From Rhodococcus antarcticus (GTDB lineage: Bacteria > Actinomycetota > Actinomycetes > Mycobacteriales > Mycobacteriaceae), in the NCBI RefSeq assembly GCF_026153295.1, contig NZ_CP110615.1, positions 1,612,001-1,676,000 of the forward strand: a stretch of 64,000 nt of DNA. Reading direction: 5' to 3'. Below the pieces are notes generated by a model that ran no database searches, had not been told where the DNA came from, and saw only the letters and a program-made list of their open reading frames with translations. The first letter of the stretch is position 1; every line of letters starts with the position of its first letter. Both the position numbers and the translations under genes were made by a program. Of this stretch, positions 37,357 through 44,744 are shown in pieces.

Positions 37357-37956
37357 TCACGCAGGCGGCCGCTGCACCTTCTGCGGGTGGATCGTCTCGC
37401 CCCGGGCCAGCATCGCCACGAACTCGGCGATCCGGCGCGTACGGGTGTCGGCCCGCTTGAGCTGCGTCAGGCGCCACAGCACTGCGTAGCGGTTGGTCGA
37501 GGTCAGCACGTCCCACATCGCCTGCGCGGCGGGGTCGGCGGCCACGGCCGCGGCCAGGTCCGCGGGCACCGTGATCGTCGCCGGTCCGGCGTAGGCGGCG
37601 TCCCACCGGCCGTCCGCCCTCGCAGCCTCGACCGCCGCACGACCGGCCGGGAGCATCCGCCCCTCGCCCGCCAGCCGCGCCACGTGCTCGCGGTTGCGCA
37701 CCGACCACGGGCTGCGCGGACGCCGCGGGGTGAAGCGCTGCACGAAGCTCCCCTCGTCCCGCCTGCCGATCTGACCGTCGATCCAGCCGACGCACAGCGC
37801 CTCGTCCAGGGCGAGCGCGTAGGTCAGACCGGTCACGGTGCCGCCCTTCTTGTGCAGCACCAGGCGCACCCCGGGGGCGTCGGCGTGGTGCGCGACGAGC
37901 CACCACCGCCACGCACCGGCGTCGGGCAGTAGCAGCTCGGGGAGCTCGATGACCAC
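37357..37956 (-). CDS. YdeI/OmpD-associated family protein
   Basis: A 199-residue protein of the YdeI/OmpD-associated (DUF1801/bacteriocin-protection-like) family. Characteristic blocks are the Trp-rich start [41 protein letters not shown] and [19 protein letters not shown]. The molecular role is not established. It sits between dop and pup but on the opposite strand, so it is probably an inserted neighbour rather than part of the pupylation operon. The GTG at 37956 is chosen because the homologous region begins there. Confidence 0.82.
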   Translation of the reverse strand: MVIELPELLLPDAGAWRWWLVAHHADAPGVRLVLHKKGGTVTGLTYALALDEALCVGWIDGQIGRRDEGSFVQRFTPRRPRSPWSVRNREHVARLAGEGRMLPAGRAAVEAARADGRWDAAYAGPATITVPADLAAAVAADPAAQAMWDVLTSTNRYAVLWRLTQLKRADTRTRRIAEFVAMLARGETIHPQKVQRPPA

Positions 37957-38000
37957 GGCGCCATCCTGCCCGCTCCCGCGCCGCTGTCGGTGGTGCTGGG

Positions 38001-38006
38001 TAGGGT
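38001..38006 (+). promoter_or_regulatory. -10 element for the pup-prcB-prcA operon
   Basis: TAGGGT, 51 bases before the pup ATG. An AGGGAG ribosome site lies at 38046-38051. It is the best promoter candidate for pup and the proteasome subunits. Confidence 0.5.
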
Positions 38007-38057
38007 TCGATCCCGAGCACCACACGCGAGTGACGAGATGTGAGCAGGGAGTCGACG

Positions 38058-38252
38058 ATGGCCCAGGAGCAGACCACGCGCACCGGTGGCGGCGGGGACG
38101 ACGACGCGGTCGGCAGCGACGGCTCGGCCGGCCAGGAGCGTCGGGAGAAGATGGCCGAGGAGACCGACGACCTGCTCGACGAGATCGACGACGTGCTCGA
38201 GGAGAACGCGGAGGACTTCGTCAAGGCCTACGTGCAGAAGGGCGGGCAGTAG
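38058..38252 (+). CDS. pup: Prokaryotic ubiquitin-like protein Pup
   Basis: A 64-residue, highly charged, mostly disordered protein that is attached to lysines of target proteins. The C-terminal helix region [19 protein letters not shown] binds the Mpa coiled coil, and the last residues are QKGGQ, so Gln must be deamidated by Dop before PafA can use it. Length equals M. tuberculosis Pup. The N-terminal Gly/Asp-rich part engages the ATPase pore. The ATG at 38058 is preferred over an in-frame GTG at 38040. The TAG stop is two bases before a CTG that is probably the prcB start. Confidence 0.98.
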   Translation: MAQEQTTRTGGGGDDDAVGSDGSAGQERREKMAEETDDLLDEIDDVLEENAEDFVKAYVQKGGQ

Positions 38253-38254
38253 TC

Positions 38255-39082
38255 CTGCCCGCCCTGGTCCCGTCCGCCCCCGGAGCCCCGGACACGTCCT
38301 CGTTCACCGACTACCTCCGCCGGACCGCGCCCGAGATGCTGCCGGGTCGGCGCGAGGGCACCGGCGTCGCGCACGAGGGACTCGCGCCGCACGGCACCAC
38401 CATCGTGGCGCTGACGTACTCGGGCGGGGTCCTCATCGCCGGGGACCGCCGGGCCACCATGGGCAACCTCATCGCCGTGCGGGACATCGAGAAGGTGTTC
38501 GTCACCGACTCCCACTCCGCGGTGGGCATCGCCGGTACCGCCGGCGTGGCGATCGAGCTCGTCCGGCTGTTCGCCGTCGAGCTGGAGCACTACGAGAAGA
38601 TCGAGGGCCGTCCCCTGTCCCTGGACGGCAAGGCCAACCGGCTCGCGTCCATGGTGCGGGGCAACCTCGGGGCGGCCATGCAGGGCCTGGCCGTGGTACC
38701 GCTGCTCGCGGGCTACGACGTCGACGCCGTGGATCCCGCGCGGGCCGGGCGCATCGTGTCCTACGACGTCACCGGCGGCCGGTACGAGGAGCACTCCGGC
38801 TACCACGCCGTGGGGTCGGGCTCCCTGTTCGCCCGCTCAGCCCTCAAGAAGCGCTACGAGGCCGGGTCGGACGAGCCGACCGCCCTGCGCACGGCCATCG
38901 AGGCGCTGTACGACGCCGCCGACGACGACTCCGCGACCGGCGGGCCGGACCTGGTGCGCGGGCTGTACCCCGTCGTCATCACCATCACCGGCGAGCACGG
39001 TGCGGTCCGCGTGCCCGACGCGGCCACGGCCGAGGTGGCCGCCGCCGTGGTGGCCGACCGACACTCCCGCCCCGGCGGCTGA
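38255..39082 (+). CDS. prcB: Proteasome beta subunit PrcB, probable CTG start
   Basis: About 275 residues. This is the catalytic 20S beta subunit, made as a proprotein and cut so that Thr48 (in HGTTIVAL) becomes the nucleophile. The propeptide block [18 protein letters not shown] matches mycobacterial PrcB (DLSSFTDFLRRQAPELLP), so coding must begin upstream of the first ATG at 38336. In this frame no ATG, GTG or TTG lies between the middle of the pup leader and that ATG. The CTG at 38255, two bases after the pup stop, is the best start, with CTG 38264 second. Other marks are [21 protein letters not shown] and [14 protein letters not shown]. Confidence 0.93.
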   Translation: MPALVPSAPGAPDTSSFTDYLRRTAPEMLPGRREGTGVAHEGLAPHGTTIVALTYSGGVLIAGDRRATMGNLIAVRDIEKVFVTDSHSAVGIAGTAGVAIELVRLFAVELEHYEKIEGRPLSLDGKANRLASMVRGNLGAAMQGLAVVPLLAGYDVDAVDPARAGRIVSYDVTGGRYEEHSGYHAVGSGSLFARSALKKRYEAGSDEPTALRTAIEALYDAADDDSATGGPDLVRGLYPVVITITGEHGAVRVPDAATAEVAAAVVADRHSRPGG

Positions 39083-39090
39083 ACGGCCAG

Positions 39091-39122
39091 CCAGCACCCA
39101 GCCCCGCCAGCACCCAGCCCCG
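39091..39122 (+). repeat. 16-bp tandem repeat between prcB and prcA
   Basis: CCAGCACCCAGCCCCG occurs twice in perfect tandem (39091-39106, 39107-39122), followed by a partial third copy. It occupies the 85-base gap upstream of the prcA ribosome site AGCAGGAG (39151-39158). Confidence 0.8.
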
Positions 39123-39167
39123 CCAGCCCGTCCCGCGAGCCCGTACCCCGAGCAGGAGCTGACCACC

Positions 39168-39944
39168 GTGACGATGCCCTACTACGCCTCCGCCGAGCAG
39201 ATCATGCGCGACCGCTCGGAGCTGGCCCGCAAGGGCATCGGACGTGGGCGCAGCGTGGTGGTGCTCACCTACGCCGACGGTGTGCTGTTCGTCGCGGAGA
39301 ACCCCTCCTCGACGCTGCACAAGGTCAGCGAGATCTACGACCGCATCGGGTTCGCCGCCGTGGGCAAGTACAACGAGTTCGAGAACCTGCGGCGGGCCGG
39401 CATCCAGCACGCGGACCTTCGGGGCTACTCCTACGACCGCCGCGACGTCACCGGCGCCTCGCTCGCCAACGCCTACGCCCAGACCCTCGGCGGCATCTTC
39501 ACCGAGCAGGCCAAGCCCTACGAGGTGGAGATCTGCGTGGCAGAGGTGGGGCCGCCCGGCGCGGTGGAGACGGTCGCCCAGCTCTACCGCATCACCTACG
39601 ACGGCTCCATCGGCGACGAGGCGGACTTCATCACCATGGGTGGAACCACCGAGCCCATCTCGGCCGCGCTCAAGCAGGCCTACCGCCCCGGGATGACGCT
39701 GACCGAGGCCGTCGGCACCGCCGTCGACGCCCTGCAGCAGGTCGGTGGGGGAGGGGAGCCGCGCACCCTGGACGTCGCTGCCCTCGAGGTGGCCGTGCTC
39801 GAGCAGGCCCGTCCCCGCCGCGCGTTCCGGCGGCTGCCCGCCGCTGCGCTCGTCCCGATGCTGCCCACGCCCGACCCGGCCGCCGGACCAGGGACCGACA
39901 CCGACCTCCGGAGCACCGCACGGCCGGAGGTCGACCAGCCCTGA
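39168..39944 (+). CDS. prcA: Proteasome alpha subunit PrcA
   Basis: A 258-residue alpha subunit that forms the outer, gating rings of the 20S core and receives the Mpa C-terminus. The N-terminal helix [20 protein letters not shown] and core blocks [20 protein letters not shown] and [20 protein letters not shown] are typical. The last 45 residues are Pro/Ala/Asp-rich and probably flexible. The GTG at 39168 follows AGCAGGAG; an ATG at 39174 is a near alternative. It lies 85 bases after prcB, separated by a 16-bp tandem repeat. Confidence 0.95.
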   Translation: MTMPYYASAEQIMRDRSELARKGIGRGRSVVVLTYADGVLFVAENPSSTLHKVSEIYDRIGFAAVGKYNEFENLRRAGIQHADLRGYSYDRRDVTGASLANAYAQTLGGIFTEQAKPYEVEICVAEVGPPGAVETVAQLYRITYDGSIGDEADFITMGGTTEPISAALKQAYRPGMTLTEAVGTAVDALQQVGGGGEPRTLDVAALEVAVLEQARPRRAFRRLPAAALVPMLPTPDPAAGPGTDTDLRSTARPEVDQP

Positions 39945-39965
39945 GCGTGCCGCAGGGGTGCGCCG

Positions 39966-39971
39966 TAGTGT
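39966..39971 (+). promoter_or_regulatory. -10 element, leaderless, for pafA
   Basis: TAGTGT ends 7 bases before the pafA GTG at 39979, suggesting pafA can be transcribed apart from the proteasome genes. Confidence 0.55.
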
Positions 39972-39978
39972 CGGGCTC

Positions 39979-41337
39979 GTGGAACGACGCATCATGGGTA
40001 TCGAGACCGAGTTCGGCGTCACGTGCACCTTCAAGGGGCAACGGCGCCTGAGCCCCGACGAGGTGGCGCGCTACCTGTTCCGCCGGGTGGTGTCCTGGGG
40101 ACGCAGCTCGAACGTGTTCCTTCGCAACGGGGCCCGGCTCTACCTCGACGTCGGCTCGCACCCCGAGTACGCCACCGCGGAGTGCGACGACCTGGTCCAG
40201 CTGGTCAGCCACGACAAGGCCGGGGAGCGCATCCTCGAGGACCTGCTGGTCGACGCCGAGCAGCGCCTGGCCGAGGAGGGCATCGGCGGGGACATCTTCC
40301 TGTTCAAGAACAACACCGACTCCGCCGGCAACTCCTACGGCTGCCACGAGAACTTCCTCGTCGCGCGGCAGGGCGAGTTCTCCCGCATCTCCGACGTGCT
40401 GCTGCCCTTCCTGGTCACCCGCCAGCTCATCGCGGGCGCGGGAAAGGTGCTGCAGACCCCGCGCGGGTCCACCTTCTGCCTGAGCCAGCGCGCCGAGCAC
40501 ATCTGGGAGGGCGTGTCCTCCGCCACCACGCGCAGCCGGCCCATCATCAACACCAGGGACGAGCCGCACGCCGACGCGGAGAAGTACCGCCGCCTGCACG
40601 TCATCGTCGGCGACTCGAACATGTCCGAGACGACCACCATGGTGAAGGTGGGTTCCGCCGCCCTCGTGCTGGAGATGATCGAGGCCGGCGTCGCCTTCCG
40701 GGACTTCTCCCTGGACAACCCCATCCGCGCCATCCGGGAGATCAGCCACGACCTCACCGGTCGCCGCCCCGTCCGCCTGGCCGGCGGTCGCGAGGCCAGC
40801 GCCCTGGACATCCAGCGCGAGTACCACGCCAAGGCCGTCGAGCACCTCGTCAACCGCACTCCGGACCCCACGATGACCCGGGTGGTCGAGCTGTGGGGCC
40901 GCACCCTGGACGCGGTGGAGACCAGCACACCGTCGCTGGTCGACACCGAGATCGACTGGGCCATCAAGCAGAAGCTGTTCCAGCGCTACCAGGACAAGCA
41001 CGGGATGGACCTCTCGGACCCCCGGATCGCCCAGCTCGACCTCACCTACCACGACATCCGCCGCGGCCGTGGGGTGTTCGACCTGTTGCAGCGCAAGGGC
41101 CTCGCCGCTCGTGTCACCACCGACGAGGACATCACCACGGCCGAGCAGACCCCGCCGCAGACGACGAGGGCAAAGCTGCGCGGGGAGTTCATCTCCGCCG
41201 CGCAGGACGCCGGCCGCGACTTCACCGTCGACTGGGTGCACCTGAAGCTGAACGACCAGGCCCAGCGCACGGTGCTCTGCAAGGACCCGTTCCGATCGGT
41301 GGACGAGCGCGTGGAGCGCCTCATCGCCTCCATGTAG
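39979..41337 (+). CDS. pafA: Pup-protein ligase PafA
   Basis: A 452-residue carboxylate-amine ligase related to glutamine synthetase. It activates the C-terminal Glu of Pup with ATP and joins it to substrate lysines. The catalytic start [17 protein letters not shown] includes the conserved Glu near residue 9. [20 protein letters not shown] holds the conserved Asp, and [16 protein letters not shown] and [19 protein letters not shown] are shared with Dop. It lacks the Dop loop. GTG 39979 is 35 bases after the prcA stop, and pafB follows after 47 bases. Confidence 0.97.
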   Translation: MERRIMGIETEFGVTCTFKGQRRLSPDEVARYLFRRVVSWGRSSNVFLRNGARLYLDVGSHPEYATAECDDLVQLVSHDKAGERILEDLLVDAEQRLAEEGIGGDIFLFKNNTDSAGNSYGCHENFLVARQGEFSRISDVLLPFLVTRQLIAGAGKVLQTPRGSTFCLSQRAEHIWEGVSSATTRSRPIINTRDEPHADAEKYRRLHVIVGDSNMSETTTMVKVGSAALVLEMIEAGVAFRDFSLDNPIRAIREISHDLTGRRPVRLAGGREASALDIQREYHAKAVEHLVNRTPDPTMTRVVELWGRTLDAVETSTPSLVDTEIDWAIKQKLFQRYQDKHGMDLSDPRIAQLDLTYHDIRRGRGVFDLLQRKGLAARVTTDEDITTAEQTPPQTTRAKLRGEFISAAQDAGRDFTVDWVHLKLNDQAQRTVLCKDPFRSVDERVERLIASM

Positions 41338-41371
41338 GCCGAGCCTGGGCTGGGCGCACCTGCTGTCCCCC

Positions 41372-41377
41372 TAGGGT
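41372..41377 (+). promoter_or_regulatory. -10 element, leaderless, for pafBC
   Basis: TAGGGT ends 7 bases before the pafB GTG at 41385. In mycobacteria pafBC are known DNA-damage regulators; a separate promoter here would allow their own control. Confidence 0.6.
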
Positions 41378-41384
41378 GGTCCGC

Positions 41385-42338
41385 GTGTCCGCCGCCCGTA
41401 CCGAACGCCTGGTGAACCTGGTGATCTGCCTGCTCTCCACGCGGCAGTTCCTCTCGGCCGAGCGCATCCGGTCCACCGTGGCCGGGTACGACGAGGCACC
41501 CACCGACGAGGCCTTCTTCCGGATGTTCGAGCGCGACAAGTCCGAGCTCCGCGAGCTGGGGGTACCCCTGGAGACGGGTCGGACCAGCCACTTCGACGCG
41601 GGGGACGGCTACCGCATCGCCCGGCGGGACTACGAGCTGCCGGAGATCTCGCTCGAGCCCGACGAGGCGGCGGCCCTGGCCCTGGCCTCGCGGCTCTGGG
41701 ACTCCCCGCAGCTCGCGGGCTCGGCCCGCTCGGCCGTGCTGAAGCTCCGCGCGGCCGGGGTCGAGGTGGACACCTCCGCGGCTCCCGGCCTGCAGCCCCG
41801 CGTCCGGGCGAGCGACCCCGCCTTCGACCCGCTGGTGGTGGCGGTCGAGAACGCTCGTGCGGTCGGCTTCACCCACACCGCGCACCCCGGGGCCGCGCCG
41901 AGCCGGCGGTCCGTGGAACCGTGGGGCGTCGTGTCCCACCGCGGTCGCTGGTACCTGGTGGGCCACGACCGTGACCGCGACGCCGTGCGCTGCTTCCGCG
42001 TCTCCCGCATCAGCGACGTCCGCGCGAGCGGGCCCGCCGGGACCGTGGTCGTCCCGCCGGAGACCGACCTGCTCGCGCTGGTCAGCCGGTCCGCGAGCAG
42101 CACCACCTCCGGTCCGGTGCGTGCCCGCGTGCTCGTGGCCCCCGGGCGGGCCCAGGGCCTGCGCCGTCGCGCCCAGGTCGTCGAGGAGCTCCCGGACGGC
42201 ACCGTGGTCGACCTCGAGCTGGCGACCCTCGACGTCGGCGCCCGGTGGATCGCCGGGCACGGGCCCGACGTCAGGGTGCTGTCCCCGGACGACCTGCGCG
42301 AGCGCGTCCTGACGACCCTGCGCGGCTCGGTCTCGTGA
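41385..42338 (+). CDS. pafB: WYL-domain regulator PafB
   Basis: A 317-residue protein with an N-terminal winged helix (TERLVNLVICLLSTRQFLSAERI) and a central WYL domain (WGVVSHRGRWYLVGHDRDRD, RCFRVSRISDV). PafB and PafC act together as the LexA-independent activator of DNA-repair genes in mycobacteria, apparently sensing single-stranded DNA. The name comes from the operon with PafA, not from a role in pupylation. The stop overlaps the pafC start by four bases (GTGA), consistent with a heterodimer. Confidence 0.93.
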   Translation: MSAARTERLVNLVICLLSTRQFLSAERIRSTVAGYDEAPTDEAFFRMFERDKSELRELGVPLETGRTSHFDAGDGYRIARRDYELPEISLEPDEAAALALASRLWDSPQLAGSARSAVLKLRAAGVEVDTSAAPGLQPRVRASDPAFDPLVVAVENARAVGFTHTAHPGAAPSRRSVEPWGVVSHRGRWYLVGHDRDRDAVRCFRVSRISDVRASGPAGTVVVPPETDLLALVSRSASSTTSGPVRARVLVAPGRAQGLRRRAQVVEELPDGTVVDLELATLDVGARWIAGHGPDVRVLSPDDLRERVLTTLRGSVS

Positions 42339-43315
42339 GCGCCGGGACCGAGCGGCTGCCCCGCCTGCTGGCCCTGGTGCCGTACCTGCAGGCGCACCCC
42401 GGCGTGCGGGTGGTCGACGCCGCCGCGGAGCTGGACGTCACCCCCGCCCAGCTCCGCAAGGACCTCGGGCTCCTGTGGATGTGCGGGCTGCCCGGCTACG
42501 GGCCGGGCGAGCTCATCGACCTCTCCTTCGAGGGTGACACCGTCGACGTGGTCTTCGACGCGGGGATGACCCGTCCGCTGCGGCTGTCCAGGGGGGAGGC
42601 CGGCGCGCTGGGGGTGGCCCTGCGTGCGCTCGCCGAGGTGGGCGGCCTCGTCGAGCGTGACGTCGTCGAGCGCGCCCTGGCCAAGGTCGAGGCCGCAGCC
42701 GGGGGTGCGAGCGGGCCGAGCGCGGTGGCCGTCGGCATCGAGCACGGCGACGACGAGTCCGCGGCCACCACGGCCGTGCTGGCCGGTGCGCTGGCCGACG
42801 GCCACCCCGTGCACCTGCGCTACTACACGGCCTCCCGGGACGACGTCACCGACCGGGTGGTGGAACCCCGACGGCTGCTCGTGGTCGAGGGCCGCACCTA
42901 CCTCGAGGGGTGGTGCCGGCGCGCCGAGGACGTGCGGCTGTTCCGGGTGGACCGGGTCGAGGACGTCGCGGTGCTCGACGAGGTCCTGCCCCCGGCCGAG
43001 GTGGGTGCGCAGAGCCCGGCCGCCGACCCGTTCGACCTCGGCGAGGGCCTGCCGCTGGCCGAGCTCGAGCTGGGCCGGCAGCACTCCTGGGTCGCCGAGT
43101 ACTACCCGGTGGAGTCGACCAGCCCCCTCGACGACGGTGGCCTCCGCGTCGCGCTGCGCTACACCGACGCGGAGTGGCTGGTCCGTCTGGTGCTCGGTCT
43201 CGGCGCGGGGGCCCGGGTGGTCACCCCGGCCGACCTGGCCGCGGACGTCGCGGACCGCGCCCGTCGGGCTCTGGCGGCCTACCAGCTCCCCCCGCCGTCC
43301 ACCCCGTCGACCTAG
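42335..43315 (+). CDS. pafC: WYL-domain regulator PafC
   Basis: A 326-residue partner of PafB with the same layout: a winged helix (LPRLLALVPYLQAHPGVRV, DVTPAQLRKDLGLLWMCG) and a WYL domain (VEPRRLLVVEGRTYLEGWCR, RLFRVDRVEDV). The WCX extension follows. PafBC together drive repair-gene transcription after DNA damage. The GTGA overlap with pafB fixes the start. tatA begins 66 bases after its stop. Confidence 0.93.
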   Translation: MSAGTERLPRLLALVPYLQAHPGVRVVDAAAELDVTPAQLRKDLGLLWMCGLPGYGPGELIDLSFEGDTVDVVFDAGMTRPLRLSRGEAGALGVALRALAEVGGLVERDVVERALAKVEAAAGGASGPSAVAVGIEHGDDESAATTAVLAGALADGHPVHLRYYTASRDDVTDRVVEPRRLLVVEGRTYLEGWCRRAEDVRLFRVDRVEDVAVLDEVLPPAEVGAQSPAADPFDLGEGLPLAELELGRQHSWVAEYYPVESTSPLDDGGLRVALRYTDAEWLVRLVLGLGAGARVVTPADLAADVADRARRALAAYQLPPPSTPST

Positions 43316-43343
43316 CCCCCACGTGCGCCTGCTCCGGCGCGCG

Positions 43344-43349
43344 TACGCT
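43344..43349 (+). promoter_or_regulatory. -10 element for tatA-tatC
   Basis: TACGCT followed by the ribosome site GAGGAGG at 43368-43374 and the GTG at 43382: a short-leader promoter inside the gap after pafC. Confidence 0.45.
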
Positions 43350-43381
43350 GCAATCGGCACACCACTCGAGGAGGCAACACC

Positions 43382-43702
43382 GTGAACCTGGGACCCACCG
43401 AGATCATCATCATTGCGGTCGTCGTCATGCTGCTGTTCGGGTTCAAGCGCCTCCCCGACGCGTCCCGCTCGATCGGTCGGTCGCTGCGCATCTTCAAGGC
43501 GGAGACCAAGGGTCTGCGCGAGGACGACGTGAAGGCCCCCGCGGCCACCGCCGACTACACGCAGACCCCGGACAACGAGCCCTCCCCGCTGCCTGCCCAG
43601 ACGAAGACCGTCGAGGAGCAGCGCCTGGAGGCGCAGCGGTTCCTCGACGCCACCGCGTCGCCCGCTCCCGCGCCGTCGGTGCCGCCCACCCAGCCGCGCT
43701 GA
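43382..43702 (+). CDS. tatA: Sec-independent translocase subunit TatA
   Basis: A 106-residue TatA. One N-terminal membrane helix ([20 protein letters not shown]) is followed by the amphipathic helix [19 protein letters not shown] and a disordered acidic/Pro-rich tail. The FGFKRLPD hinge is diagnostic. TatA multimers form the pore for folded proteins carrying twin-arginine signals. GAGGAGG upstream supports GTG 43382. tatC follows after seven bases; tatB is not in this window. Confidence 0.95.
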   Translation: MNLGPTEIIIIAVVVMLLFGFKRLPDASRSIGRSLRIFKAETKGLREDDVKAPAATADYTQTPDNEPSPLPAQTKTVEEQRLEAQRFLDATASPAPAPSVPPTQPR

Positions 43703-43709
43703 GCGAGGG

Positions 43710-44681
43710 GTGTTCAACCCGATCGCTGCGCTCAAGGGGCCACCCCTGGCGAGCGCGGACGGCTCCATGTCGCTCATGGAGCACCTGTTCGAGCTGCGTC
43801 GCCGCCTCACCATCGCCGCGCTCGCGCTCGTCGTCGGCGCATCGCTGGGGTTCGTGTGGTTCAACCACGACCCTTTCGGCCTGCCCAGCCTCGGCAAGAT
43901 CCTCACCAACCCGTACTGCAGCCTGCCCGACAGCGCCCGGGCGAACCTGACCAACACCCCCGGCAGCTGCTCGCTGCTCGCCACCGGCGTGTTCGACGCG
44001 TTCCTGCTGCAGCTCAAGGTCGGTGTCAGCGCCGGGGTCATCCTGTCCAGCCCGGTGTGGCTCGCGCAGCTGTGGGGCTTCATCACCCCGGGGCTGTACG
44101 CCAAGGAGCGCAAGTTCGCGTACATCTTCGTCTCGGCCGCGGCCGTTCTCTTCACCGCCGGTGCGGTGCTCGCCTACTACGTCGTCGCCCAGGCCCTGCA
44201 GGTGCTTCTCGGGTTCTCCGCCGACGTCGTCACCGTCGCCCTGTCGCCCAACGACTACTTCGGCTTCATGCTGGCGCTGCTCGTCATCTTCGGCGTGAGC
44301 TTCGAGCTCCCGCTGCTGGTGGTGATGCTCAACCAGGTGGGGATCCTGCCCGCGGCCAACCTCAAGAAGTGGCGCCGCGGGATCATCATGGCGCTGTTCG
44401 TCTTCGCCGCCGTCGCCACGCCTGGCACCGACCCCATCTCCATGCTGGTCCTGGCCATCGCGCTGACGCTGCTGTTCGAGCTGGCCCGGGTCATCGCGAC
44501 CTTCCACGACAAGCGCAAGGCGACCTCGACCGACGCGCAGGACTTCTCGGAGCTCGACGACGACGCGGTGTCCCCGCTGGACCCGGGGGGCGGCACCGCG
44601 GACGTGACGACCTCACCGACCCCGGTGGCCTCGACCGTGCGCGCGGTGCAGGACCCGGACCGCTACACCGACGCGACCTGA
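43710..44681 (+). CDS. tatC: Sec-independent translocase subunit TatC
   Basis: A 323-residue TatC with six membrane segments. It binds twin-arginine signal peptides. Typical blocks are SMSLMEHLFELRRRLTIAA at the N-terminus, SSPVWLAQLWGFITPGLYAKER, and FGFMLALLVIFGVSFELPL with the conserved Glu. The C-terminal tail of about 60 residues is acidic and Thr/Pro-rich, longer than in E. coli. GTG 43710 lies seven bases after tatA, so the pair is an operon that continues toward helY. Confidence 0.95.
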   Translation: MFNPIAALKGPPLASADGSMSLMEHLFELRRRLTIAALALVVGASLGFVWFNHDPFGLPSLGKILTNPYCSLPDSARANLTNTPGSCSLLATGVFDAFLLQLKVGVSAGVILSSPVWLAQLWGFITPGLYAKERKFAYIFVSAAAVLFTAGAVLAYYVVAQALQVLLGFSADVVTVALSPNDYFGFMLALLVIFGVSFELPLLVVMLNQVGILPAANLKKWRRGIIMALFVFAAVATPGTDPISMLVLAIALTLLFELARVIATFHDKRKATSTDAQDFSELDDDAVSPLDPGGGTADVTTSPTPVASTVRAVQDPDRYTDAT

Positions 44682-44731
44682 CCGCGGCCGGACCCACGCC
44701 GCCGCAGCCGACGGCCCGCCGGGTGCTGTGG

Positions 44732-44737
44732 CAACCT
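44732..44737 (+). promoter_or_regulatory. Possible -10 element for helY
   Basis: CAACCT ends 7 bases before the GTG at 44745. The spacing fits the leaderless pattern, but the hexamer is a weak match. Confidence 0.35.
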
Positions 44738-44744
44738 GGCGGTC

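Noticed and set aside
38001-38035. T-loop-like GGGTTCGATCCC before pup suggested a tRNA 3' end
   Set aside because: The stem pairs do not match, there is no anticodon arm or 5' half upstream, and the sequence is better explained as a -10 region.
38336-39082. Shorter prcB starting at ATG 38336
   Set aside because: It would remove the conserved propeptide block [18 protein letters not shown].
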